The position numbers and the translations under genes are program-made. From Rubrivivax sp. (GTDB taxonomy: Bacteria > Pseudomonadota > Gammaproteobacteria > Burkholderiales > Burkholderiaceae_C), in NCBI GenBank assembly GCA_004210455.1, contig SEFA01000045.1:1-47930 (forward strand): DNA of 47,930 nucleotides, given 5' to 3'. Positions 8,887-17,096 of this stretch are shown here, in pieces. The number at the start of each line of letters is the position of its first letter. Position 1 is the first letter of the stretch. The notes beneath the pieces are model-generated. The model was not told where the DNA came from and did not search any database. It saw only the letters and a program-made list of their open reading frames with translations.

Positions 8887-9011
8887 GCGGCGCAGTGTAG
8901 GGAGACGCCGGGGTCCCTCGGACGGGGGAAACGACGGATCGACGGCGTGACGGATGGATCGACAGCGCCGGGTGCCCAATAATCCGCCGGACGCATTCCA
9001 CGGAGACCCGC

Positions 9012-9377
9012 ATGAGCTACATCCTGCTGATCAACGAACCTGTCGGGCAGCGCGAGGCGCGCACGCCGGAGCAGGGCCGCGAGTCCTACGAGCGCATGAC
9101 CGCCTATGCCGACCAGTTGCAGGCCAAGGGCCTGCTGCACGCGGCGCAGTCGCTGCAGTCGGTGAACGGATCCACGCGCGTGGCGAAGCGCGACGGCCGC
9201 ATGACGACGGTCGACGGCCCGTTCGCCGAGGCCAAGGAGATGGTCGGCGGCTTCTTCTGGCTGAACGTGAAGACGCGCGAGGAAGCGCTCGCGATCGCCC
9301 GCGAATGCCCGGCGGCGGAGTGGTGCACGGTGGAGGTCCGTTCGATGGTGCCCTGCTACACCGAGTCCAAGGCCTGA
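9012..9377 (+). CDS. YCII/DGPF-family protein
   Basis: 121 aa, a single YCII-like domain (PF03795). The DGPF signature is at 68-71 inside VDGPFAEAKEMVGGFFW. The start is fixed by the conserved SYILLI strand and a GGAG 9 nt upstream. Small DGPF proteins are encoded next to ECF sigma factors of the ECF42 group in many bacteria, and an ECF gene of that type follows about 630 bp downstream. Their biochemical role is not established. The gene probably forms a functional unit with the VOC and sigma genes, although the candidate ECF promoter I see lies after this gene. Confidence 0.9.
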   Translation: MSYILLINEPVGQREARTPEQGRESYERMTAYADQLQAKGLLHAAQSLQSVNGSTRVAKRDGRMTTVDGPFAEAKEMVGGFFWLNVKTREEALAIARECPAAEWCTVEVRSMVPCYTESKA

Positions 9378-9450
9378 AGCCGCCGGCGCTTCCTGAACAT
9401 CCGGCGCGCCCGGCGCTTCTGGAGGATTTTTCGAGGACCGCGCGACGGCC

Positions 9451-9477
9451 TGTCGAAACCGGCGCGGCCGGATCGTC
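9451..9477 (+). promoter_or_regulatory. Candidate ECF42-type promoter for the VOC gene
   Basis: TGTCGA (9451-9456), a 17-bp spacer and CGTC (9474-9477), 54 bp before the VOC start codon. From memory the reported ECF42 promoter is TGTCGA at -35 and CG(A/T)C at -10. Both boxes match exactly with correct polarity, and the sigma gene is nearby. The consensus should be checked in the literature. Confidence 0.55.
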
Positions 9478-9531
9478 GTGGACATGTGGACCTTCTCCGC
9501 ATTCCCCCCCACCCGATCCTGGAGCTTCCTC

Positions 9532-9942
9532 ATGCGCCACAAGCAAATCTTCGTGAACCTGCCCGTCAAGGACGTCGAGCGCAGCAAGCGCTTCTACGCC
9601 GCGATGGGCTACGAGTTCAATCCGCAGTTCTCCAACGAGCAGGCCTTGTCGATGGTCATCTCGGACGACATCTACGCGATGTTGCTGGTCGAGGAGTTCT
9701 TCCAGACCTTCACGCCGCGGAAGATCTCCGACGCGCATGCCGCGACCGAGGTGCTGACCTGCCTGTCCTGCGAGAGCAGGGCGCAGGTGGACGAGCTGAT
9801 CGCCAAGGCCCTGGCTGCCGGCGGCACCGTGCCGCGCGAGCCGCAGGACATGGGCTTCATGTACTCGCAGGCATACGCGGATCCGGACGGGCACATCTGG
9901 GAGCTGATGTACATGGACATCACGCAGTTCCCAGGCGCCTGA
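9532..9942 (+). CDS. VOC (glyoxalase/bleomycin-resistance) family protein
   Basis: 136 aa from ATG 9532, chosen because GGAG lies 8 nt upstream and homology begins at once with KQIFVNLPVKDVERSKRFY. It shows the vicinal-oxygen-chelate fold signatures: a first beta-alpha-beta unit with AMGYEFNPQFSNE, a mid-segment helix (SRAQVDELIAKALAAGG), and the closing YADPDGHIWELMYMD, whose Asp/Glu are typical metal-site positions. The first-strand metal ligand is not obvious, so the catalytic role is open. It sits between a DGPF protein and an ECF sigma factor and is preceded by a candidate ECF promoter, so it is a likely sigma target. Confidence 0.9.
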   Translation: MRHKQIFVNLPVKDVERSKRFYAAMGYEFNPQFSNEQALSMVISDDIYAMLLVEEFFQTFTPRKISDAHAATEVLTCLSCESRAQVDELIAKALAAGGTVPREPQDMGFMYSQAYADPDGHIWELMYMDITQFPGA

Positions 9943-10011
9943 GTCCGGACGGGCGCGATCGCCCGGCATGCGGAGCGGCATCCCCGCGTCCGAGGCCGTA
10001 CGATCGCGCGC

Positions 10012-11304
10012 ATGACCGACGAGACCCATCGCGCGATCACGACCGTCTGGCGGCAGGAGTCCGCCAAGATCATCGGCGCCCTGTCGCGGCTGACGCGCGA
10101 CGTCCCGCTGGCGGAGGAGCTGGCGCAGGACGCGCTCGTCGCCGCGCTGGAGACCTGGCCCCGGCAGGGTCTGCCCGACAAGCCCGCGGCGTGGCTGATG
10201 ACCACGGCCAAGCACCGTGCGCTGGACCGGCTGCGCCACGTGAAGCTGAGCGGCGACAAGCTCGAACAGCTCGGCCATGAGCTCGACGCGCGCGAGGCGA
10301 TGATCGTGCCGGACTTCGTCGAGCGCCTGGATGACGATCGCGCGGCGCGCGAGATCGGCGACGACGTGCTGCGGCTGATGTTCTGCGCCTGCCATCCGGT
10401 GCTGAGCCTGGAAGCGCGCGTGGCCTTGACGTTGAAGATGGTGGCCGGCCTGACGACGGGCGAAATCGCTCGTGCCTACCTGCAGTCGGAGCCGACGGTG
10501 GCGCAGCGGCTGGTCCGCGCGAAGCGCACGCTGGGCGAGGCGAACGTCCCGTTCGAGCTGCCGCGCGGCGAGGCGCTGTCGGAGCGGCTGGCCGCCGTGC
10601 TGGAAGTGCTCTACCTGATCTTCAACGAGGGGTACGCCGCGACCAGCGGCGAGCGCTGGATACGCCAGGACCTGTGCGACGAAGCGCTGCGGCTGACGCG
10701 CATGCTGGTGAAGCTCGCGCCGCGCGAGGGCGAAGTGCTGGGGCTGCTGGCGTTGATGGAGCTGCAGTCTTCCCGAACCGCGGCGCGCGTCGATGCGCAG
10801 GGACAGCCGGTGCTGCTGCTGGAGCAGGACCGGTCGACGTGGGATGCGGCGGCCATCGAGCGCGGCCTGACGGCGCTGGAGGCGGCCGATCGCCTGGCGG
10901 CTGAACTCGATGACGGCCACGGCCTGGGGCCGTACGCGCTTCAGGCGGCGATCGCGGCCTGCCACGCGCGGGCGCGCCGCGCCGAGGACACCGAGTGGCC
11001 GCGCATCGCGGCGCTCTACGAGGCGCTCGCGGTGCGGCAGCCCTCGCCGGTGGTGGAACTCAACCGCGCCGTGGCGCTGTCGATGGCCTTCGGACCTGCG
11101 GTCGGTCTGGAGATCGTCGACCGCCTGAGGGAGGAGCCCGCGCTGAAGCAGTACCACTGGCTGCCCAGCGTGCGCGCGGACCTGCTGTCCAAGCTCGGCC
11201 GCAATGCGGAGGCGAAAGAGGAATTCGAACGTGCCGCCGCGATGACCGGCAACGAGCGCGAACGGGAGCTGCTGCTCAAGCGCGCCAGGGAGCAGGGGCA
11301 CTGA
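10012..11304 (+). CDS. ECF-type RNA polymerase sigma factor with long C-terminal extension (ECF42-like)
   Basis: 430 aa, about twice the length of a plain ECF sigma. Region 2 is near 25-85 (LAEELAQDALVAALETWP, then KPAAWLMTTAKHRALDRLR). Region 4 is near 125-175 (LTLKMVAGLTTGEIARAYLQ, then EPTVAQRLVRAKRTL). The remaining ~250 residues are helical and carry the conserved YLIFNEGYAATSGERWIR segment (DUF6596) and TPR-like helices at the end. Such extensions, together with an adjacent DGPF gene, define the ECF42 group, where no anti-sigma factor is known and the extension itself is thought to control activity. No anti-sigma gene is present here either. The start lacks a clear ribosome-binding site. 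Confidence 0.92.
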   Translation: MTDETHRAITTVWRQESAKIIGALSRLTRDVPLAEELAQDALVAALETWPRQGLPDKPAAWLMTTAKHRALDRLRHVKLSGDKLEQLGHELDAREAMIVPDFVERLDDDRAAREIGDDVLRLMFCACHPVLSLEARVALTLKMVAGLTTGEIARAYLQSEPTVAQRLVRAKRTLGEANVPFELPRGEALSERLAAVLEVLYLIFNEGYAATSGERWIRQDLCDEALRLTRMLVKLAPREGEVLGLLALMELQSSRTAARVDAQGQPVLLLEQDRSTWDAAAIERGLTALEAADRLAAELDDGHGLGPYALQAAIAACHARARRAEDTEWPRIAALYEALAVRQPSPVVELNRAVALSMAFGPAVGLEIVDRLREEPALKQYHWLPSVRADLLSKLGRNAEAKEEFERAAAMTGNERERELLLKRAREQGH

Positions 11305-11334
11305 CCTCGCCACAGCGGGCGATTCCGGTCGCCG

Positions 11335-12966
11335 TCAATCCGGCGAATCGCCCTCGCCTTCGCTCTCGTCGGTGAGCCAGGTGTCCGCCCTCGCGGCGCT
11401 CTTGCGCTCGCGCTTGGCGGCGTACATCGCGGCGTCGCTGCGCGCCATCAGCGTCTCCAGCGTGTCGCCGTCCTGGCGCTGCGCGGCGCCGATGCTGATG
11501 CTCACCTGCAGGCCTTCGGACACCGTCGACCAGTCGTGCCTGCGCACCGCCTCGTCCAGCCGCCGGCAGGCCTGCTGCGCAATGTCCTCGGTCGCGCCGC
11601 GCAGCAGCAGCACGAACTCGTCGCCGGCCAGGCGCGCCGCGACGTCGTGCTCCCGCACATGCTGTCGCATCAGCCGCGCGATCTCGCTCAGCACCTGGTC
11701 GCCGACGAGGTGCGAGTGCCGGTCGTTGACCTGCTTGAAATGGTCGACGTCGATCAGCGCCAGGCTCACCACGCCGCCGCCCGCGAGCTGCGCCCGCGCG
11801 TGATCCTCGAAGCTGCGGCGATTCGCAAGCTCCGTCAGCGGATCCTCCATCGACAGCTTCTCCAGCCGCAGCGCCTCGTCCGCCAGCTGCGCGCGGTCGC
11901 GCTCGCTGCGCCGCGCGTCGAGCTGCCATTGCACCGTCGCCTCGCGGCTCGCCAGGCTGGCGATGCGCACGCGCGCCTCGCGCTCCCGCAGCGCGCGCAT
12001 CCGTTGCAGCGCGCGCTGCGGCTGCCCCTGCTGTTCCTCGATCTGGCTGGCGATCAACTCGCCGAGCTGCGCCAGCGGCTCATGCTGCACCGCGTCCGCC
12101 GCGGTCACCGTCTGAGCCGCCGCGCGCCGCGCCTGCGGCCACAGTCGACGCGCCCAGGCGAGTTCCGCCTGCACCCACCCCGCCAGCGCGACCAGCCAGT
12201 GGCGCTGCTGTTCCGGCAGTTGCGCCAGCGTCTGCTGCAGCTCCGGCTGCGCGTAAGCCGTGGCGCCCTTCCAGATCTGCGCCATCGTCTGCATCAGCGT
12301 CCACCAGCAGTGCGACTCGGCGTCGCCTTCGGACAGCAGGTGACGCGCATTGATCAGATGTCCCTCCAGCGGGCCCAGCGGCGGCAGCTGGCCGCGCTGC
12401 TCGCGTTCGCCCGCGTAGGCAAGGAGTGACCCCAACGCCAGCCACAGGCAGGCGATCAGCGGGCTCAGCCGGGGCTTGCTCGCATTGGCCGCGTCGACGG
12501 CCTGCCGCAGCACCTCCGCCGCCTTGTCGAAATTGCGCGCCCACACGTGGCAGGCGCCCAGGTCCTGCAGCGCCACCACCCGCGCCGTGCCGTCGCCGCG
12601 CGACTGCGCCAGCCGCAGGCCGAGCAGCGCCGCCTCGATCGCTTCCTCGTGGTGACCGGCCGTGGAGGCGCTGTGCGCCAGCACCGACAGCGCGCCGGCC
12701 TCGCCGACCGCGTCCCCTTGCTGCCGGAACAGCCGCGCCGCGAGCTCGCTGCGCGCGCGCGCTTCGCCGGGCCGGTGCAGCACGCGGTCGCAGCGCGCCA
12801 GATGCAGCAGCGCCTGCGCGCGCTGCGCGTCGTCGCCCTCCTCCAGCGCCAGGAGCAGCCACTCCTCGCCGGGCGACTGCGCGGCGACGGCGTCGCCGGC
12901 CTGCAGCGCGGCGCGGGCTTGTTGGGCGATGGCGGAATGCGGGTCCAAGACGGGGTCGGAACGCAA
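11335..12966 (-). CDS. TPR-containing diguanylate cyclase (GGDEF)
   Basis: 543 aa. Residues about 1-360 are alpha-helical with TPR-like pairs (ARSELAARLFRQQGD, ALLGLRLAQSRGD, NFDKAAEVLRQAVDAAN) and end in a coiled coil. The GGDEF domain (about 370-525) contains DPLTELANRRSFED, ALIDVDHFKQVND and the signature as AGDEF (447-451), a tolerated variant. RxxD five residues before it (REHD, 438-441) is the product-inhibition I-site. It makes cyclic di-GMP from two GTP. There is no signal peptide, so it should be cytoplasmic. The only possible starts are TTG codons (12966 used here, 12948 next) because an in-frame stop lies just upstream. The N-terminus is therefore uncertain. Confidence 0.9.
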   Translation of the reverse strand: MRSDPVLDPHSAIAQQARAALQAGDAVAAQSPGEEWLLLALEEGDDAQRAQALLHLARCDRVLHRPGEARARSELAARLFRQQGDAVGEAGALSVLAHSASTAGHHEEAIEAALLGLRLAQSRGDGTARVVALQDLGACHVWARNFDKAAEVLRQAVDAANASKPRLSPLIACLWLALGSLLAYAGEREQRGQLPPLGPLEGHLINARHLLSEGDAESHCWWTLMQTMAQIWKGATAYAQPELQQTLAQLPEQQRHWLVALAGWVQAELAWARRLWPQARRAAAQTVTAADAVQHEPLAQLGELIASQIEEQQGQPQRALQRMRALREREARVRIASLASREATVQWQLDARRSERDRAQLADEALRLEKLSMEDPLTELANRRSFEDHARAQLAGGGVVSLALIDVDHFKQVNDRHSHLVGDQVLSEIARLMRQHVREHDVAARLAGDEFVLLLRGATEDIAQQACRRLDEAVRRHDWSTVSEGLQVSISIGAAQRQDGDTLETLMARSDAAMYAAKRERKSAARADTWLTDESEGEGDSPD

Positions 12967-12981
12967 TGGAGGCGACGGAGG

Positions 12982-13947
12982 TCAGGCGGCCGGAGCCGGA
13001 GATGCAGAGGATAGCGGCAACAGGCGAGGCGCCATCAGGTCGGCCAGCCATTGCATGAAGGCCTGGACGCGCCGAGGCAGTTGCCGGCGGTGCGCATAGA
13101 GCAGATGCACCGGCATCGGCGCAGGCCGGAACTGGGGGAGCACCTCGACGAGGCGGCCGTCCAGCACCTCCCCCTCGAAGCCGTGTCGCGGCACCTGCGT
13201 GATGCCGAGACCGGCGAGACACGCCGCCGTGTACGAGCCCGAGTCGCTCACTGTCAGCGCGCCCGCCATGGGCTCGAAGCGCGTCGCGCCGGACGCGTCG
13301 CACCACTCGAAGCCCGGGCAGCGCTGGCCCAGCGTCGTCGCATACTGGATCAGCCGATGACGCGCCAGGTCCTCCAGCGACTGCGGCGTCCCGAACGCCG
13401 CCAGGTACTCCGCGCTCGCCAGGTTGGCCATCGCCATGCCGCCCAGCGGTCGCGCGACCAGGCTCGAATCGCTCAGCGGCCCGACGCGCAGCACGCAGTC
13501 GAAGCCCTCGCGCACCAGGTCCACGCGACGGTCGGTGCTGCTGAGCTCCAGTTCCAGTCCCGGATGCGCCGCGAGGAACTCGGGCAGGCGCGGCACGACG
13601 ATGTCGTGCGCCACCCGCATCGGCATGTCGACCCGCAGCCGGCCGCGCAGGCCGCTGGCCGCCGGCTGGAACATCGTCTGCATGTCGTCGAGGTCGGCGA
13701 GCAGGTCCTTGCAGCGCTCGTAGCAGGACTGCCCATCCTGCGTCAGCTGCACGCGCCGCGTCGTGCGGTGGAACAGCCGCGTGCCCAGGCTGGCCTCCAG
13801 CCGCTGCACGGCCGTGGAGGCGCTCGCCTTCGGCAGCCCCAGGCTCTGCGCCGCCTGCGTGAAGCTCGCCAGCTCCGCGACGCGGATGAAGACCTGGAGC
13901 GTGTCGATCGAGGGCGGCGGTGAGGACAGGACGATGGCGTCGTTCAT
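12982..13947 (-). CDS. LysR-family transcriptional regulator
   Basis: 321 aa. An N-terminal winged helix-turn-helix (about 14-75: DTLQVFIRVAELASFTQAAQ, then KASASTAVQRLEASLGTRLF) and a C-terminal LysR substrate-binding domain (about 100-300: GRLRVDMPMRVAHDIV, VREGFDCVLRVG, LAGLGITQVPRHG). AAGGTG lies 5 nt before ATG 13947. It is divergent from the short-chain dehydrogenase gene at 14054 with a 106-bp shared promoter region, the classic LysR arrangement, so it probably controls that gene. It belongs to the CrgA-like subgroup common in Burkholderiales. The effector is unknown. Confidence 0.93.
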   Translation of the reverse strand: MNDAIVLSSPPPSIDTLQVFIRVAELASFTQAAQSLGLPKASASTAVQRLEASLGTRLFHRTTRRVQLTQDGQSCYERCKDLLADLDDMQTMFQPAASGLRGRLRVDMPMRVAHDIVVPRLPEFLAAHPGLELELSSTDRRVDLVREGFDCVLRVGPLSDSSLVARPLGGMAMANLASAEYLAAFGTPQSLEDLARHRLIQYATTLGQRCPGFEWCDASGATRFEPMAGALTVSDSGSYTAACLAGLGITQVPRHGFEGEVLDGRLVEVLPQFRPAPMPVHLLYAHRRQLPRRVQAFMQWLADLMAPRLLPLSSASPAPAA

Positions 13948-14053
13948 TTGTTCACCTTGGACGAACGGTCAAATCAGACTTAGGCGGTTTATACGCCATT
14001 CGTAGATCAATAAAGTGCCTGCATCCGATCCACACGCCCCACAGGAGCTCACC
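13948..14053. promoter_or_regulatory. Divergent LysR/SDR promoter region
   Basis: A 106-bp region between the regulator and dehydrogenase starts. It is more A+T rich than its surroundings, with TTTATACGCCATTCGTAGATCAATAAAG at about 13988-14015 and the dehydrogenase ribosome-binding site AGGAG at 14042-14046. It should contain the LysR operator, but I cannot single out one T-N11-A site with confidence. Confidence 0.45.
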
Positions 14054-14824
14054 ATGACGACTTCATCCACCACCAAGATCGCGCTGATCACCGGCGGCAG
14101 CCGCGGCCTGGGCCGCAATGCGGCGGTGCATCTGGCGCGCCGCGGCATCGACAGCATCGTCACCTACCGCAGCCAGCAGGGCGAGGCGCAGGCGGTCGTC
14201 GAGGAGATCCGGGCGCTCGGCGGGCAGGCCGCGGCACTGCAGCTGGACGTCGGCGACAGCGGCGCCTTCCCCGCGTTCGTCGAGGCGCTGAAGCAGACGC
14301 TGAAGCAGCACTGGCAGCGCGAGCGCATCGATCACCTGGTCAACAACGCCGGCATGGGCGTCCACACGCCGGTCGCCGACACGACCGAAGCGCAATTCGA
14401 CGACCTGATGCGCGTGCACCTGAAAGGCCCGTTCTTCCTGACGCAGGCGCTGCTGCCGCTGATCAACGACGGCGGCAGCGTGCTCAACGTGTCGAGCGGC
14501 CTGGCGCGCTTCACGGTGCCCGGCTACGGCGCCTACGCGACCATGAAGGGCGGCGTCGAGGTGATGACGCGCTACATGGCCAAGGAATTCGGGGCCCGCG
14601 GCATCCGCGTGAACACGCTGGCGCCGGGAGCGATCGAGACTGACTTCGGCGGCGGCGCGGTGCGCGACAGCAAGGAAGTGAACGGTTTCATCGCCTCGGT
14701 CACGGCACTCGGCCGCGCCGGACTGCCGGACGACATCGGCCCAGTCGTCGCCTCGCTGCTCTCCGACGACAGCGGCTGGATCAACGCGCAGCGCGTGGAA
14801 GCATCGGGCGGCATGTTCGTCTGA
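14054..14824 (+). CDS. Short-chain dehydrogenase/reductase (SDR), classical type
   Basis: 256 aa from ATG 14054, preceded by AGGAG at 7 nt. NAD(P)-binding motif TGGSRGLG (13-20), an acidic/polar LDVGD segment, NNAG in LVNNAGMGVHTP, the catalytic Ser in LNVSSGLARF and the YxxxK pair in YGAYATMKGG, followed by RVNTLAPGAIETDFGGG. The Arg after the glycine motif (SRGLGRN) is compatible with NADPH. The substrate cannot be told from sequence. It is divergently paired with the LysR gene, which likely regulates it. Confidence 0.93.
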   Translation: MTTSSTTKIALITGGSRGLGRNAAVHLARRGIDSIVTYRSQQGEAQAVVEEIRALGGQAAALQLDVGDSGAFPAFVEALKQTLKQHWQRERIDHLVNNAGMGVHTPVADTTEAQFDDLMRVHLKGPFFLTQALLPLINDGGSVLNVSSGLARFTVPGYGAYATMKGGVEVMTRYMAKEFGARGIRVNTLAPGAIETDFGGGAVRDSKEVNGFIASVTALGRAGLPDDIGPVVASLLSDDSGWINAQRVEASGGMFV

Positions 14825-14868
14825 TCCCCTGGGCGAAGGCGGCGGCGATGCCGCCCCTTCGCCGCGGT

Positions 14869-15930
14869 TCATCCGGCGCGTGCATAGGTCGACTGCGGCT
14901 CGCGCGCGCGCTGGACCACTTCGCCCAGGCAGTCGGGGTAGCGCCGCTGGAGGTGCTTCAGTCCCGTCTGCCGGCTGGCCTTGTAGTCCAGGGTCTCCTG
15001 CAGGAACTGCAGACGTGCGCGGTTCTCGTCGATGACTTCGGCCCACGTCGTCACGCGGACCGAAAAGTTGTAGGGAAGATGCACCTGTCGCTCCAGTTCC
15101 GCGTAATCGAGCGCGCCTTTTGCGAGCTCCCGGCCCACCAGCCAGAACGACCATTTGACCTCGACGCCGCGGAAGCGCTCGTCGCGGGACACACGCTTGG
15201 CGTAGCGGTTGATCTGATCGATCTCGTCCTCGGAGATCTTGACCCGCGGCGCCTTGAGTTCCACCACCAGATGCTCCAGCGTCGACGGCTTGTGGCGCCG
15301 CGTCGCGCGGGAGAACATGAGATCGATGATCGCCAGCTTCTCATTCGAGCCGACTGGCGGCTGGTCGATCTGGACCTCGCTTCCCAGCAGCTCCTGGTGC
15401 TTGCGCAGCACCTCCGTGAGCGACCGGTTGTCGACGGAGAGAGCAAACTCGTCGCCGAAGAGCCACGGGTTGCGCGCGACGATGGGATGCAATTCGCCGC
15501 GCTCCCTCACATGCGGCTGGAGCTGCTTGTCGAACAGGAGCGTCTCCAGTCCATCGAGCAGCTGAAGCCGCTGCGTGACCACATGCGACTCGCGGATCAC
15601 CGACGACAACGACACGTCCTTGAGGAGCTCCGCCATCATCTGCCGTTCTTCGGCAGGCAGATTGAGCACTTCCATCAGCAGGACCTGCAGCTCTTCCGGC
15701 CCGCATTCGACAGCCTGCCTCAAGACCCGGAACTGGAGCGCGACCGCCTCCGGTGCCAGTGTGCGGAACACGGGATGGAAGCGCGACAGATGCCAGGCGA
15801 CCTGGTCGAACAGCTGTCGTTCCAGCAACTCGACGGAGGTCTCCGGTTCGCGTGGGAACGGATAGAGGCCCTGCGCCTGCCACGCCTCCACGGGCGGGCG
15901 GTCCGCTTCGCGCTGGGATTGGGTCGTCAT
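14869..15930 (-). CDS. PD-(D/E)XK nuclease-like protein, Shedu-like layout
   Basis: 353 aa. GAGGTGGA precedes ATG 15930. The N-terminal half (1-140) is helical with no recognised motif. The C-terminal half resembles the DUF4263/Shedu nuclease pattern: HPIVARNPWLFGDEF (148-162), then IIDLMFSR (Asp203), HLVVELKAPR (Glu224-Leu-Lys226) and EIDQINRYAKRV (Gln239), followed by WSFWLVGREL. Asp...Glu-x-Lys plus a downstream Gln is the PD-(D/E)XK active-site pattern. Shedu proteins are single-gene antiphage effectors, but the same fold occurs in housekeeping and regulatory proteins. Neighbours give no defence context. The fold assignment is by eye; function is inferred. Confidence 0.7.
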   Translation of the reverse strand: MTTQSQREADRPPVEAWQAQGLYPFPREPETSVELLERQLFDQVAWHLSRFHPVFRTLAPEAVALQFRVLRQAVECGPEELQVLLMEVLNLPAEERQMMAELLKDVSLSSVIRESHVVTQRLQLLDGLETLLFDKQLQPHVRERGELHPIVARNPWLFGDEFALSVDNRSLTEVLRKHQELLGSEVQIDQPPVGSNEKLAIIDLMFSRATRRHKPSTLEHLVVELKAPRVKISEDEIDQINRYAKRVSRDERFRGVEVKWSFWLVGRELAKGALDYAELERQVHLPYNFSVRVTTWAEVIDENRARLQFLQETLDYKASRQTGLKHLQRRYPDCLGEVVQRAREPQSTYARAG

Positions 15931-16064
15931 GCATCCACCTCGACTGCTTGAAGCCCGCTTGGGGCGATGCAGTCACTCTAGGCAGTCGAGGCTCCGATGA
16001 CACCTGCCCGTTCACGGTCGACGCGCACGCGATTCCTACTGGTTCAAGTAGGCGCCTGGCGGAT

Positions 16065-16940
16065 TCACACCGTCCCGGTCGTCTCCCCGCTCCGGCTCGT
16101 CACGATGCCGCGTTCGAGCAGCTGCCGGCGCCGGCGCCGCCAGCGCCTTTTCGCGTTCAACGCACGCAGCGCCAGCGCGAGGCGCTGTCCCCATGGCGGT
16201 CGCACCTCGCGCACACCGCCGAAGAACTGGTACTTCGCGTAGAAGCGCGACGCCTCCCGTCCGTACTTCGCCAGCACGCGGCGTTCGTCCTCCTGCGGAT
16301 CCGCGTCCGGATGATTCTTGTAGAGATCGCCGCCACGGACCGGCCGCGTGTGCCACACCGGCGTCGCATCCAGCACCGCGATGCGGCGACGGTCCGTGTT
16401 GTCGATCAGGCCCGGCCACACGAAGTCCAATCCCCAGCCGATCCGGCTGTGATGGAAGGACTCCTGGCAGAGCCTCAGGGCGTCGCGCGAGAAGATCGGC
16501 GCCATCACCTCGACGAAGCCCATGTAGCGCAGCAGGAAGCCCTCCTGTTGCAGCAGCGTGTCGAAGGTGAAGTACGACTCGCGCGTCAACGCCGGCTGCG
16601 CCAGCGCCAGCCGGTGCGCATGGAAGAGATCGAACATCCGCGTGATCGTCGCCGTGTCCACCGCGAGGTCGTCGTCGGGCAGCCAGACCGCGTCGTAGCG
16701 CTCCGCGAGAGGCGGATGCCCGCCGAGCAGCTCGCCCAGGCACGGCCACTTCGGGCCGCGGCGGCGTTCGTACAGATCGCAGCTGTCCTCGTGCAGCCCC
16801 TCGACCGCGCCGTAGTACGACACCAGCAGGTCGAAGTTGCGTTGCGGGTCGGCCACCCACTGCGGATGCAGCGAGTAGTCGCCGGCGCGCACGATCACGA
16901 GGTTGCGGCGGGGGCGTTCGGGCAGGGCGAGAGAGGGCAT
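16065..16940 (-). CDS. DUF707-like protein (putative glycosyltransferase-related)
   Basis: 291 aa from ATG 16940; an alternative ATG at 16997 adds 19 basic, low-complexity residues. Conserved-looking segments are RNLVIVRAGDYSLHPQW near the start, FDLLVSYYGA, RRGPKWPCLGELL, YDAVWLPDDDLAVD (a DxD-like acidic motif), the IGWGLDFVWP block and VWHTRPVRGGDLY. This matches my memory of the DUF707 family, often described as nucleotide-sugar-transferase-like and seen near cell-surface polysaccharide genes. No such cluster is present here. The C-terminus is strongly basic (KRRWRRRRRQ). No signal peptide, so probably cytoplasmic. Confidence 0.75.
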   Translation of the reverse strand: MPSLALPERPRRNLVIVRAGDYSLHPQWVADPQRNFDLLVSYYGAVEGLHEDSCDLYERRRGPKWPCLGELLGGHPPLAERYDAVWLPDDDLAVDTATITRMFDLFHAHRLALAQPALTRESYFTFDTLLQQEGFLLRYMGFVEVMAPIFSRDALRLCQESFHHSRIGWGLDFVWPGLIDNTDRRRIAVLDATPVWHTRPVRGGDLYKNHPDADPQEDERRVLAKYGREASRFYAKYQFFGGVREVRPPWGQRLALALRALNAKRRWRRRRRQLLERGIVTSRSGETTGTV

Positions 16941-17056
16941 GGGTCGCTTCAACGAGGGCGGGCGCCGTCGCGGCGAGGGCCGCGCGGTGCCTCCCATTGA
17001 AGCGGTGCTGCGTATCGCCGGTTTGGCCGGCCCGTTGAGTCGCCGACACGATCGCC

Positions 17057-17086
17057 GCCGTTCGTATCGACCTTGATACGAACGGC
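17057..17086. terminator. Perfect 12-bp inverted repeat after livF
   Basis: GCCGTTCGTATC (17057-17068), a 6-nt loop and GATACGAACGGC (17075-17086) lie 10 bp beyond the livF stop codon. The stem is strong but has no T-run on the minus strand, so it may end the operon as a stem-only terminator or protect the 3' end. Confidence 0.5.
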
Positions 17087-17096
17087 ATCCGACCCG

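Noticed and set aside
8937-8964. Second TGTCGA on the minus strand, upstream of the histidine kinase
   Set aside because: Its -10 partner at the right spacing is CGAT, not CG(A/T)C, and it points away from the DGPF/VOC/sigma genes.
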